DNA of 64,000 bases, from positions 1 to 64,000 of the forward strand of contig NZ_LZSG01000034.1 of the NCBI RefSeq assembly GCF_001665395.1, written 5' to 3'. This document shows positions 7,746 to 16,465 of the stretch, piece by piece (position 1 is the stretch's first letter; each line of letters starts with the position of its first letter). The notes beneath the pieces were generated by a model that worked only from the letters and a program-made list of their open reading frames with translations, was not told the DNA's origin and did no database searches. Origin of the DNA: Mycobacterium sp. 1164966.3. Its GTDB lineage: Bacteria > Actinomycetota > Actinomycetes > Mycobacteriales > Mycobacteriaceae. The translations under genes were made by a program, and so were the position numbers.

Positions 7746-10700
7746 TTAGCTCATCGCGTCGGCCCACTGCATATGTCCTTCAAAACCAAGCGAATTCGCC
7801 ATCGCGCGGTAGCGGTCACGGAAGTCGCGGTAGGCGATTTGGTCACCGCGCGTCTGGGCTTCCAGGGCCCGCATTCGCAGCAGCCAGATGTCGTTTGAGA
7901 CGAAACCGGTTTCGGTCGGCACCGCGGCCAGCCGCTCGATGGCCGCTTGCGCTTCCTGAAGGTCGCCGGGCGCGGCTCTGCGCAGCAGCACTTCTACCAG
8001 AGCAGCGACGGCTGCCGCGCGAAGGTTCATTTCGCCGGACGCGTATTCCATCTCGACTGCCGCGCGAGCGAGCTCGATTGCGCCACCGAGATCCCCGACT
8101 CGTACCTTCTCTCGGGCGAAGTAGATGTCGACGAACGCCGTCAGAATCAGCGTAGAGCGCTCCTGCACCGCGGCATTGCGGGCCTTCGCAAGCAACGTAA
8201 TCCCGTCGTCGCGCGCTGGACCACCTTGCACCAGGAGCGTCAAGCCGCGAACGTATTGAGCGCAACTAAGTGCGAAATCGTGGCCGGATCGTTCGGCGAT
8301 CTCGAGCACTTCAGCTGTCTCATGCGCGGCCGCAGCGTCCGGCACCCACGCCCCATTCACCACCATGGTGTATTTGAAGACCAGCAGCACCGCACGCATC
8401 GGCACATCGAACGCGCGCACCATCGCCGCTGACCGCTCCACGTCATCTCGCCATCGCGGGTCGCCCAGAGCGCCGCGCGCGCAACCGCGCAACATGATTG
8501 CACCAGCTAGTGGGGACGCGATTATGAGGTTGCCCATGGTGGCGTCGCCGTCGGCCAGGTCGATCGCCCGTTGCGACAAGCGGATGGACTCGGCCACCTC
8601 GGCGCCCTGGAGTTTGGCGGTGTATGCCGCATAGGAAAGCCCAGCTGTCAACAGCGGGTCTCCGATTGACTCGAGCAGGTCGACTAGTTCGGAGGCCGAG
8701 CGTGACGCTTCCTGAAATCGGGCGTGCACGGTCAGCGTCGATATCCACCCAGTCATCCCCATGGCCAGCGACACCTTGTCGCCGGCCGCGGCGGCGAGAT
8801 CGCGTAGCTCGTCGAAGCCGGCGTCGGCGAGGCTGCCGCCGGCCATCCAGGCGGTGCCGCACAGCAACGTGCGCGGGGCGATGCGCATTGCGGTGCGTTG
8901 CGGGTCCGTATCGGGCAACCGGTCGGCGACGTCTCGTGCGCGCTGCCAGCTGGCCCGCGCCGCGGCGAGGTCGCGGTGGGTCAGCCAGTTGCCCGCGCGC
9001 ATGTGCCAGGCGAAGGCGGCATGCAGATCGCCGGCCGCTTTGAAGTGCTCGGCGATCAGGGCGGCGTTTTCGTCGGGCGGTTCGCGTTGTTCGATCGCGG
9101 CAGCGAGGCGCCGGTGCAGCTCGGCGCGGTCCGATTTCAGCTGCGATTCATAGGCCACGGCGCGAATTAGCGGATGCCGGAACGCATATTGGATCCGCGG
9201 GGTGAACCCGACCTGATCGACCAGCTCAGCCTTGACCAGCTCGTCGAGCTTAGGCTCGGTTCCCAACGCGGTGACCAACTCGGGGCTGAACCGTGATCCG
9301 ATGACAGCCGCGGTGCTCAGCGTGCGTTTGGCTGCGGCACTGAGCCGGTCGACGCGTGCGGCGATGGCCGCCTGCAGGGTTGCCGGCACACTGACGTCGG
9401 CAACCGCATCCTCGAGCACATACGAACCTTGTGCGCCGCGGATCGCCCCGCGTTCGGACAGGTCGCGCACGATCTCTTCGGCGAAAAATGGGTTGCCGGA
9501 AGCGCGTTCGGCGATGACTTCCGTCAATGGGCGCACAGAGGAATCCATACCGAGCAGCTCACCGATCAGTGCTGTGGTCTGTATCGCGTTGAGCGGCCGC
9601 AATGCGATGGTTTGCGCACCCGGCATCGTGGTCAGCACGCCGCGGTACTCGGGACGATATGTGATCAGCACCATCGAAGGGGTTTGCGGAATCACCGCCA
9701 AGAAATCGGCCAGCAGCGACTCACTCACCTCGTCAATCCAATGCGCGTCCTCAATCACAAACACTGCCGGCTCAGTGCGCGCCAACGACGCGGCATTGAT
9801 CAGCGCAGTCAGCCGCCGCCGCCGGGCATCGGCTTCGATGTCGGGCAGTTCGACGTCGGGATCGGCGATGCCGAGCAGGTCATCCAGCAGCAGTAGATCT
9901 TCCGGATCGGCGCCGTCGATGCGGGAGCGGATCAGTGTCCGGCCGTCTGCGTCGTCGAGGCAGTCGACACCCAGCGCGGCCCGCAACAATCCGGTCACCG
10001 CGTGAAAGGGAATGTCGCTGGTGTGGGATTCGCAGAAGGTGGTGAACACCTTGACACCGCGTGATGCTGCCAGCGTTGCGGCTTCACGCGCGATACGGCT
10101 CTTGCCGATGCCCGGTGGCCCCAAGACGCCAATCACGCACCCGGCCCCTGCTATGGCCTCGTCGAGAATTGCGGCGACGGTGCTCAGCTCCCAAGTGCGC
10201 CCGACCAATGGCAGGTCGCTGCGCCGATGGTGGTCGCTGGTCGTCGCAACTAAGCGGCGTGCGATAACCTCAGCGCTTGCGCCTTTGATATGTACCAATT
10301 CAGGATCGGCCAGTATGGCGGTGTCCTCCACGAGCCGGGCGGTGCACTCGCTGAGCATCACTCCACCGGGCGGCGCCACCGACTCCATGCGCTGCGCCAT
10401 GCCCACTTGCTCGCCGATCGCGGTGTAACCCAAAGCGGCAGCGCCGATTTCGCCGGCGATCACCTGGCCCGAGTTCAGACCCACCCGCAGCTGCAGGCTC
10501 ACCCCGTCGCGGACGGCGACCACACCCGCTATGCGTTGCGCTTCTTCTTGTATCCACAGCGCCGCAAGGCACGCACGAAAGGCATGGTCCTCCAACGCAA
10601 CTGGCGCGCCGAAGACCGCCATGATGCCGTCGCCGGTGAACTTGTCCACCGTGCCGCCGAATCGCCGCACCACCGCCGACGCCGCCACGACAAGCTGCGC

Positions 10701-10901
10701 CATGATCTCACGCAGTCGCTCCGCGCCCACCGCGGCGGCAATGTCCATCGAATGCACGACGTCGGCGAAGAGCACGGTCACCTGCTTGTACTCCGCCGGT
10801 GCTGCGGCCGCGTTGATGGGCGACCCGCACTCGTCGCAGAACTTCGCCGTGGCACGCACTTCGGTGCCGCACTTCGCGCAGGCGATCTCTGTCGCAGTCA
10901 T
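7746..10901 (-). CDS. Zinc-ribbon, class III cyclase-like, AAA and TPR regulator
   Basis: About 1051 residues. In order: a zinc ribbon (CAKC..CDEC), a class III adenylate/guanylate cyclase homology domain (VTVLFADVVHS, DKFTGDGIMAVFG), an STAND/AAA ATPase with Walker A GPPGIGKSR and a DDLL/VFVIEDAHW Walker B region, then a long TPR-like helical C-terminus. Both metal Asp residues and the KFTGDG Lys are present, but the usual VNxAAR catalytic segment reads VGMAQRM, so the catalytic Asn is lost and cyclase activity is doubtful. Members of this mycobacterial paralogue family (Rv0891c/Rv0890c, Rv1358 types) are signalling ATPases. ATG 10901 is chosen; GTG 10934 is also in frame. It is not at this spot in M. 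tuberculosis as I recall. Confidence 0.88.
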   Translation of the reverse strand: MTATEIACAKCGTEVRATAKFCDECGSPINAAAAPAEYKQVTVLFADVVHSMDIAAAVGAERLREIMAQLVVAASAVVRRFGGTVDKFTGDGIMAVFGAPVALEDHAFRACLAALWIQEEAQRIAGVVAVRDGVSLQLRVGLNSGQVIAGEIGAAALGYTAIGEQVGMAQRMESVAPPGGVMLSECTARLVEDTAILADPELVHIKGASAEVIARRLVATTSDHHRRSDLPLVGRTWELSTVAAILDEAIAGAGCVIGVLGPPGIGKSRIAREAATLAASRGVKVFTTFCESHTSDIPFHAVTGLLRAALGVDCLDDADGRTLIRSRIDGADPEDLLLLDDLLGIADPDVELPDIEADARRRRLTALINAASLARTEPAVFVIEDAHWIDEVSESLLADFLAVIPQTPSMVLITYRPEYRGVLTTMPGAQTIALRPLNAIQTTALIGELLGMDSSVRPLTEVIAERASGNPFFAEEIVRDLSERGAIRGAQGSYVLEDAVADVSVPATLQAAIAARVDRLSAAAKRTLSTAAVIGSRFSPELVTALGTEPKLDELVKAELVDQVGFTPRIQYAFRHPLIRAVAYESQLKSDRAELHRRLAAAIEQREPPDENAALIAEHFKAAGDLHAAFAWHMRAGNWLTHRDLAAARASWQRARDVADRLPDTDPQRTAMRIAPRTLLCGTAWMAGGSLADAGFDELRDLAAAAGDKVSLAMGMTGWISTLTVHARFQEASRSASELVDLLESIGDPLLTAGLSYAAYTAKLQGAEVAESIRLSQRAIDLADGDATMGNLIIASPLAGAIMLRGCARGALGDPRWRDDVERSAAMVRAFDVPMRAVLLVFKYTMVVNGAWVPDAAAAHETAEVLEIAERSGHDFALSCAQYVRGLTLLVQGGPARDDGITLLAKARNAAVQERSTLILTAFVDIYFAREKVRVGDLGGAIELARAAVEMEYASGEMNLRAAAVAALVEVLLRRAAPGDLQEAQAAIERLAAVPTETGFVSNDIWLLRMRALEAQTRGDQIAYRDFRDRYRAMANSLGFEGHMQWADAMS

Positions 10902-11053
10902 GCGAGCACCACCGATCCGGGCCACGTCGGCCACTGGGTCAGAATAAGGCGCTTGCCCGGCGAATACGGCGCTATCGCTGCTGCTGCGCGAACGTCACAC
11001 CAGAGTGGCGTTAGCCGCCCAGCGCCACGCCAGCGTGACGCTCGCCATCGGTG

Positions 11054-11827
11054 TTAACTCTGCAAGGACGACAAATTGAACACCGCTCCCGTCGGATCGG
11101 CCGCCGTGGCAAGGCGTCCGTACGGAGTGTCCTCGGCCGGTCGCAGCACAGCCCCACCGTTGTCCCCGATCACCTGCAGCGTCTTGTCAACGTCTGCGGC
11201 GCCGAAGTAGATCGTCCAATTCGACGGCACACCTTCGGGTAGGAACCCCGTGCCGTCCATCACGCCGAGTAGCTGCTGATCGTCGAACGATGCTGTGGTG
11301 TAGCGGAATTCGTCAGTGTCAGACACGGACTCGGTCCGCCACCCGAAGACCGCTCGATAGAAATCGATGGCCGCTCGATAGTCACGGGTGGTCAGCTGGT
11401 GCCAGACAGGCGCTCCGGCTTCGCCGATCAGCTCGAAGCCGCGATGCTCCAGTGGCTGCCACAAGCCGAACATCGCTCCCGACGGGTCCGTCGCCACAGC
11501 CATGAGGCCCTTTGCGGGCACCTCCATCACTCCCATGCATGTCGCGCCGCCGGCAGACGTCACCGCGGAGGTGGTCGCATTGATGTCGGCGGTGTGAAAG
11601 TAGGTGCTCCAGCCGTCCGGCGCCTGAGACTCTGGGTTGTTGGCCATCATCCCTGCGACCGGATGGCCGTCCTTCGCGGCGTTGACGTATCCGCCATATT
11701 CGGGTCCGGCGGACTCGAACGTCCAACCGAACACCCTGCCGTAGAAGTCTTGGGCGCGTTCGACGTTCGACGACATTAGATCGATCCAGCAGGGGGCGCC
11801 CAGCGGCGCGCTGTTTCGGGTGGGCAC
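11054..11827 (-). CDS. Tandem VOC-domain protein (Rv0911-like)
   Basis: A 257-residue protein of two VOC modules. The first is APCWIDLMSSNVERAQDFYGRVFGWTFE and the second is APVWHQLTTRDYRAAIDFYRAVFGWRTE. Each ends in a DPSG/DPTGAxF(G/N)L strand. Length and order match Rv0911 and the CFP30B type of glyoxalase-like antigen. CFP30B homologues are linked to methylglyoxal or aldehyde handling, but that is not shown here. The start at 11827 has GGAGAAC just upstream. About 100 bases separate it from the upstream SRPBCC gene on the same strand. Confidence 0.88.
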   Translation of the reverse strand: MPTRNSAPLGAPCWIDLMSSNVERAQDFYGRVFGWTFESAGPEYGGYVNAAKDGHPVAGMMANNPESQAPDGWSTYFHTADINATTSAVTSAGGATCMGVMEVPAKGLMAVATDPSGAMFGLWQPLEHRGFELIGEAGAPVWHQLTTRDYRAAIDFYRAVFGWRTESVSDTDEFRYTTASFDDQQLLGVMDGTGFLPEGVPSNWTIYFGAADVDKTLQVIGDNGGAVLRPAEDTPYGRLATAADPTGAVFNLSSLQS

Positions 11828-11930
11828 GATGTTCTCCTTCTGGTGTCGGCAGGCCCCAAGCGGGGCTCACGGATATGGACCGGCGCCGGACTGAAAAGTC
11901 ACCGCAATCCCGTGACCGACCGCGAGCTGG

Positions 11931-12404
11931 TCAGCTACCGACGCCTCGGTTGCCATTCAAGCTCGGGTCGGGCCCGGCGAACACTCTGACGAAGTTCTCC
12001 AACGATTCGCGAATGTCGCTGCGCAGCGCGGCTGCGACGATCATGCCGATTGGGCCGAACAGCGCCGGGCCACCCAGGTGCACGTTGAAGCTGACGACGG
12101 AGCCGTCGTCTTTGGGCTGCACCTTGGCGATCAGCTTGACCTTGACGCCGCCCACGCCGTCACCGTTGAGCGTCATGGCTTCCGGCGGTTTGTAGTGCAC
12201 GATCGTCCATTTGATTCGGTTGGGCATGCCCTTGACCTCAACGTAGGACTCGATGACCGTGCCCTTCTCCAGCACGTCAGGCAGCTCGCCGCGCCAAAGG
12301 CGATGGATCGTCAGCCAGTCCTTGAACCGAGACAGATCCGAGGCATGCTTCCACGCCTGCTCGGGCGGCAGCGGTACGTCAATGGATCCGGAGAGTTTGG
12401 CCAT
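11931..12404 (-). CDS. SRPBCC (START-like) protein, Rv0910-type toxin
   Basis: This is a 157-residue polyketide-cyclase/START-fold protein: GSIDVPLPPEQAWKHASDLSRFKDWLTIHRLW at the N-terminus, then a beta-sheet core and a long C-terminal helix. It matches Rv0910, reported as the toxin partner of Rv0909. It starts 4 bases after the stop of the small upstream gene, keeping the antitoxin-then-toxin order. The fold binds hydrophobic ligands, so a lipid-linked role is an alternative to toxicity. The TA function is taken from the M. tuberculosis pair and is not evident in the sequence. Confidence 0.85.
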   Translation of the reverse strand: MAKLSGSIDVPLPPEQAWKHASDLSRFKDWLTIHRLWRGELPDVLEKGTVIESYVEVKGMPNRIKWTIVHYKPPEAMTLNGDGVGGVKVKLIAKVQPKDDGSVVSFNVHLGGPALFGPIGMIVAAALRSDIRESLENFVRVFAGPDPSLNGNRGVGS

Positions 12405-12408
12405 GCGC

Positions 12409-12600
12409 TCAGTTCTGCTGGTCGCCCGACTCGTCCCCCGAGGCGGTGGCCTTCTTGGCCTCTTCCTGCACCTTGTGGATGGTGTCGGAGTACTTGCCCT
12501 TGGTCTTGTCGTCCACGAACTCGCCGGCCTTATCGATCGCCGTCCCGACCTTGTCGGCGTTCTGCGATAACAGACCTTTTGCCTTGTCCAGGAAACTCAT
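12409..12600 (-). CDS. Rv0909-like small antitoxin-type protein
   Basis: This 63-residue, highly charged helical protein is MSFLDKAKGLLSQNADKVG followed by a Lys/Asp/Glu-rich amphipathic helix (FVDDKTKGKYSDTIHKVQEE), a pattern seen in Rv0909 and CsbD/antitoxin-like small proteins. The ATG at 12600 is preceded by GGGGGAAGGACGAAGC. It is the first gene of a two-gene operon with the SRPBCC protein. In M. tuberculosis the P-type ATPase gene ctpE sits directly upstream; here the next gene upstream is the beta-lactamase-like lipoprotein. Confidence 0.82.
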   Translation of the reverse strand: MSFLDKAKGLLSQNADKVGTAIDKAGEFVDDKTKGKYSDTIHKVQEEAKKATASGDESGDQQN

Positions 12601-12774
12601 GCTTCGTCCTTCCCCCGGGTTTGCCGCGTGCGGTCAAACCGCAACTCGCTTCGGGTGATGGTAAACCAAGCCAGCCCGGCGACCCGACGGGCTACGGGCC
12701 GACGGGCGCTGCAGTCGCATCCGTCACACCAGCCACGCGTGCCCCTGGCGGGCTCGGCCAGTCGATCTGAAAGC

Positions 12775-12792
12775 GATAGCGCCGGCGCTATC
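12775..12792. promoter_or_regulatory. Perfect 18-bp palindrome GATAGCGCCGGCGCTATC
   Basis: This is an 18-base perfect palindrome in the 258-bp gap between the antitoxin-type gene and the beta-lactamase-like gene, both on the minus strand. Outer bases ATCT and AGAT extend the dyad imperfectly. It lies about 175 bp upstream of the antitoxin ATG and 67 bp after the lipoprotein stop, so it could be an operator or part of a terminator. No T-run follows. Confidence 0.5.
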
Positions 12793-12809
12793 AGATTGCA
12801 CTAGAACAT

Positions 12810-12835
12810 GGCCCACATTTTGGGACCAAAGTGGC
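12810..12835 (-). terminator. Hairpin after the beta-lactamase-like gene
   Basis: An imperfect inverted repeat runs from GGCCCACATTTTGG to CCAAAGTGGCC, located 24 bases downstream of the minus-strand stop at 12859. Mycobacterial terminators often lack a T-run, so this fits a factor-assisted or weak intrinsic terminator. Assignment rests on position and dyad only. Confidence 0.4.
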
Positions 12836-12858
12836 CTGTGTGACATAACCATTGCCAA

Positions 12859-14427
12859 TCATCGGGTAAATGTTCCCAACTTGTTGGAGTCGAAATACTC
12901 GAGGTTCAGCGTGTTGTCGGCAAAGGTGGCCTTGGAAATCGTTCCGGCTGGGGCGTTTTCGGTTATCAGGCCGAATGTGAACGTGTCACCGTCCCAGTGT
13001 GTCAGAGGGTACGACTGGTTCTTGGGACCGAGCGAAAGCTGCAGCGCGCCATCGCGTTCTGCTACCACGGCGGGACCCCAGTAGTCGTTGGCGTAGACGC
13101 CGACGTAGTCGCCGAGCGGTCGGGCCGGAGCCGGGTTGGCCGGAGGCTGCTTGCCCAACAGCGATCCGTGCGGGTTGTTGATGGCGGCGATGCCCTGCCT
13201 GTACAGCGCAGACCAGTCCTCGCGAACCTGGCCGTACTGAACCAGGTCCATGAATTGCGCGGTCAGCGTTTCCGGCACGCCATAGGGTGCGGCGTTGGTG
13301 AGGGCGATGATGGCAACGTCCTCGGATGGCATCACCACAAAGTTTGTCGCCTCTCCCATAGTGAAGGCGCCGGAATGGCTGTAGGTGGTGCGCCCTGAGG
13401 AGTTCACCGACACGGCGAACCCGTGGCCGTAGAAACTGGCCCGCTCCTTCGGCGTGGCCGGGGGCGTCGAAACGGACTGCGGGGTAACGGCGGGGAGCAG
13501 CGCCTCGGGCGCCGCGATCCGCTGGCCGTTGTAGGTTCCGTTGGCCAGCACCATCGTCAGCCAGCGAGCCATGTCGTTGACCGATGAACTTACCCCGGCG
13601 GCGGGCGACTGCGGATCGGGATCCCGCTGGAAGCGCGGCTCCCATTTGTCGCCGACCTTGACATGGTTGACGGCATGGTTGGGCCGGGCGATGAAGTCGG
13701 CGAACCGCGAGCTTGTGGACGCCATTCCCAGCGGCCGGTAGAGCACCTCGTCGGACAGGTCCTCCCACGGTTTGCCCGCCGCAGCCGCGACCGCTTCAGC
13801 GGCCGCCGTAAGCCCGAAGTTGGTGTAGGCGTAGCTGTTTCGGAAGGGGGCCAGCGGCAGATAACGTAGCCGCTCAAGCGATTGGCGGCGGTCGTAATCC
13901 ATGTCCTCTAAGGGGTCAGCGGCGTGGTCGGGCAGTCCGGAACGATGCGAGTACAGGTCGGCGACCGTCACATGGTCGGTGACGTAGGGATCGCTGAGCG
14001 CGAACCACGGCAGCTTGGATACCACCGGCATGTCCCAGCTGGCCACCTTGTCGGTTACCTCATGCGCCACCACCGTCGCACCGACAGATTTCGATATCGA
14101 TGCCAATTGAAAGACGGTGTCGGCGTTCACCTTATTGTCCTGGCCGCTGCCATTCCTGACGTCTTTGACACCAAACCCTTTGGCATACACCGTCTTTCCA
14201 CCATGCACGATGGCCACAGCCATGCCCGGGATGCCCGAACTCTTCATCAGCTCCGCGACCAGGCCGTCGACCTTGGCGATCGCGTCGTCGACGCGGCCGG
14301 CCGGGACGTCCAGGCCCGACACCTCGTTGGGCGGTCCGGTGAGGTAGGGCCGGTTGGCCACCCGGGAGGTGCATCCCGTCAGCGCCAACACCGCTATGAC
14401 AGCGGCCGTCGCCGCGCGTTTTACCAT
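12859..14427 (-). CDS. Beta-lactamase-fold serine hydrolase lipoprotein (Rv0907-like)
   Basis: A 522-residue class C beta-lactamase/penicillin-binding-protein-fold enzyme. The lipobox is LTGC at about residues 16-19, after the signal MVKRAATAAVIAVLA, so the protein is a lipid-anchored cell-envelope enzyme. The catalytic SxxK is FQLASISKSVG, the YxN motif is AYTNFGL, and the HxG motif is YSHSGAFTMG. The C-terminal ~100 residues form the lipocalin-like domain found in many of these esterases (DYVGVYANDYWG). It corresponds to Rv0907. Whether it acts on beta-lactams, peptides or esters cannot be told from sequence. Confidence 0.9.
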   Translation of the reverse strand: MVKRAATAAVIAVLALTGCTSRVANRPYLTGPPNEVSGLDVPAGRVDDAIAKVDGLVAELMKSSGIPGMAVAIVHGGKTVYAKGFGVKDVRNGSGQDNKVNADTVFQLASISKSVGATVVAHEVTDKVASWDMPVVSKLPWFALSDPYVTDHVTVADLYSHRSGLPDHAADPLEDMDYDRRQSLERLRYLPLAPFRNSYAYTNFGLTAAAEAVAAAAGKPWEDLSDEVLYRPLGMASTSSRFADFIARPNHAVNHVKVGDKWEPRFQRDPDPQSPAAGVSSSVNDMARWLTMVLANGTYNGQRIAAPEALLPAVTPQSVSTPPATPKERASFYGHGFAVSVNSSGRTTYSHSGAFTMGEATNFVVMPSEDVAIIALTNAAPYGVPETLTAQFMDLVQYGQVREDWSALYRQGIAAINNPHGSLLGKQPPANPAPARPLGDYVGVYANDYWGPAVVAERDGALQLSLGPKNQSYPLTHWDGDTFTFGLITENAPAGTISKATFADNTLNLEYFDSNKLGTFTR

Positions 14428-14440
14428 GGCCGCACTTTAG

Positions 14441-14524
14441 CGAGCAGACGCAAAATCCCCCGCGCACACGGCGTGTCGGGTGAGTTTGCGTTCCCCCGCA
14501 AGCGGGTGGTGCCCCCAGCTCGCG
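14441..14524. repeat. Intergenic hairpin family, copy A (GAGCAGACGCAAAATC type)
   Basis: CGAGCAGACGCAAAATCCCCC is answered by GGGTGAGTTTGCGTTCCCCC; the right arm is broken and extended to CCCAGCTCGCG. It sits between the MBL gene stop and the beta-lactamase-like gene start, both minus strand. It shares the tail TTTGCGTTCCCC...CCCAGCTCGCG with copy E at 56.9 kb, a sub-type. See the other copies at 23.8, 45.7, 51.5, 56.9 and 57.6 kb. Confidence 0.75.
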
Positions 14525-15643
14525 CTAGAAACGCCACCACGGGTTGAAGCGCAGCGGTCCGGCCGGATCGATCCGTTGACCGGGCGTCGGCACCGCCACC
14601 TGCACGTCAGCAGGCTCCGCGGCCTTCAGCAACCGCTCGACCGGCTCCGCCCATGGATGCGGGGCCAGCCGGAAAGTGCCCCAATGAATCGGAACCAGCA
14701 GCCCCGCACCCGAGTCGGTGAGATCCAGGTGCGCCCGCACTGCTTCCTCGGGGTTCATGTGGATGTCCGGCCACGCGGCGTTGTACGCCCCGATGGGCAG
14801 CAGCGCCAGATCGAATGGTCCGTGGTCGGCGCCGATGTCCGCGAAGCTCTTGGTGTAGCCAGTGTCGCCGCCGAAATATGCGCGGCGATTCGGGCCGATG
14901 AACGCCCACGACGCCCACAATGTGTTGTTGCGGTTGAGGGTTCGCCCCGAGAAGTGCCGCGCCGGCACGCAAATCACGGTGAGCTCGTCGACGGAAGCGC
15001 TTTGATTCCAGTCCAATTCGATGATGCGATGCGCGGGAACACCCCACGCGCGCAAATGCGCGCCGACTCCGAGCGGTACGAAAAACGGCGCCCGCTGCAT
15101 CCGGGCCAGCGCGACGATCGTCTCGTGATCCAGGTGGTCGTAGTGGTCGTGGCTGATCACCACCGCGTCTACTGCCGGCAGTCCTTCCAACGGCACCGGC
15201 GGCGGATGCAGGCGCCGCGGTCCGACGATGTCCGACGGCGAGCACCGGTCACTCCACATCGGATCGGTGAGCACTCGGTAACCGTCGATTTCCACCAGCG
15301 TCGTGGAATGACCGAACCAGCTGACCGCAAGCGGGCCGGCATCACCGCGATAGATCTGCGGCGATGCCAACGGAATCGGCACGGGAGGCCTGCTGGCGCT
15401 GCGCGGACCCAACATCGCCCAAGCGATTTGGCGCATTTGCTCGCGGTCCATCACGAACATGGTGGCGGGGTCGAGGTTTTCGAAGACGCCGTCCCGGTAG
15501 TTCGGCGATTGCTCGCACACCGCGCGGATCGACGCGGGGTCGGCGCCCGTTTCGGTCTGCACACCGTGCACCGCCCGCAACATCCAGCCGCCGGTGGCCA
15601 GGGAGACCGTGCCGGCTACCTTCCGCAGCGCGGAATGCACCAT
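14525..15643 (-). CDS. Metallo-beta-lactamase-fold hydrolase (Rv0906, NAPE-PLD-like)
   Basis: A 372-residue MBL-fold hydrolase resembling the NAPE-phospholipase D/UlaG branch. Motifs: WFGHSTTLVEIDG, the zinc signature SHDHYDHLDH, VPARHFSGRT, YFGGDTGY with the bridging Asp, and a late His in LLVPIHWGTF. The frame is open upstream to 16060 but overlaps echA6, so ATG 15643, which follows the echA6 stop by 5 bases, is the sensible start. It matches Rv0906 and forms an operon with echA6. The substrate is probably a phosphodiester lipid, by family inference. Confidence 0.9.
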   Translation of the reverse strand: MVHSALRKVAGTVSLATGGWMLRAVHGVQTETGADPASIRAVCEQSPNYRDGVFENLDPATMFVMDREQMRQIAWAMLGPRSASRPPVPIPLASPQIYRGDAGPLAVSWFGHSTTLVEIDGYRVLTDPMWSDRCSPSDIVGPRRLHPPPVPLEGLPAVDAVVISHDHYDHLDHETIVALARMQRAPFFVPLGVGAHLRAWGVPAHRIIELDWNQSASVDELTVICVPARHFSGRTLNRNNTLWASWAFIGPNRRAYFGGDTGYTKSFADIGADHGPFDLALLPIGAYNAAWPDIHMNPEEAVRAHLDLTDSGAGLLVPIHWGTFRLAPHPWAEPVERLLKAAEPADVQVAVPTPGQRIDPAGPLRFNPWWRF

Positions 15644-15648
15644 GACGC

Positions 15649-16380
15649 CTATGCTCCTCGGAACTTCGGCGGTCGCTTCTCCACCCGCGCGATCTGTGCC
15701 TCGATGACATCCTGGCTGGCCCAGGCCTTGTCGAAGAGCTCCTTGTGCTCCGGCCACGCCTCTTCGATGGAGCCGTCGTCGTTGAGCACGCGTTTGGCGT
15801 GCTGCAGCGCCAGCGGCGCCAGCCCGGCGACCTCGGCGGCCCACTCCTGCGCGTCGGTCAGCGTCCCGATCCGGTTGGCCATCCCGGTGAGCTGCGCAGT
15901 GTCTGCGGTCAGCTTTTCGGCGGTCAGCAGCATTGCCCGTGCCCGCCCGTGCCCGACCAGCGAAGACAGCCGCCGGATGCTCCAATTGTCCAGGGCCAAG
16001 CCGTATTTCGACGTCGGGAACTGAAAGAACGCCTCCGGCGCCACGACCCGCAGATCGCACTGCATGGCAAGCTGCAGGCCCGCGCCGATGGCTGGGCCGT
16101 TGATGAAGCCGATGATCGGCAGCGGGGTGGCGTCCATGACCTTGTGCAATTCGATGAGCCGGTCGGGATAGTCGGCCGCGAACGCATCACCGCTGAGGTC
16201 CGCGCCTGCGCAGAACACCGTGCCCTGGCCGGTGAGCACGATGACCCGGGTGCTGCCGTCGCCGGCCTTCAGCACGGCCTCCCGCAGCTCCTCGACTAGC
16301 TGGGAGTTCAGGGCATTGCGGCGTTCGGGGCGCTGCAGCTCAATCGTCATAACCGCTTCGGCCTGGGTGACACCGATCAT
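15649..16380 (-). CDS. echA6: EchA6, crotonase-fold acyl-CoA carrier
   Basis: A 243-residue crotonase-superfamily protein, corresponding to Rv0905. The oxyanion-hole segments are visible ([29 protein letters not shown]), but the usual paired catalytic Glu residues of enoyl-CoA hydratases are not at their places: [16 protein letters not shown] replaces the typical fxxPExxlG stretch. This fits EchA6, described as a non-catalytic acyl-CoA-binding protein that feeds fatty acids to FAS-II and as a target of THPP inhibitors. It leads an operon with the MBL hydrolase and diverges from accD3 across 85 bases. Confidence 0.92.
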   Translation of the reverse strand: MIGVTQAEAVMTIELQRPERRNALNSQLVEELREAVLKAGDGSTRVIVLTGQGTVFCAGADLSGDAFAADYPDRLIELHKVMDATPLPIIGFINGPAIGAGLQLAMQCDLRVVAPEAFFQFPTSKYGLALDNWSIRRLSSLVGHGRARAMLLTAEKLTADTAQLTGMANRIGTLTDAQEWAAEVAGLAPLALQHAKRVLNDDGSIEEAWPEHKELFDKAWASQDVIEAQIARVEKRPPKFRGA

Positions 16381-16465
16381 GGGGGCCAGCCTATATAAGG
16401 CGAACCGGTCGACTCGGACGAGTGTTAGGCGTCGCCGCGTATTCCACGCCGTTTAGCCTCGTCGC

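Noticed and set aside
14525..16060. Extended 511-residue form of the MBL hydrolase
   Set aside because: The first 139 residues are low-complexity and overlap echA6 in another frame; ATG 15643 gives the family length.
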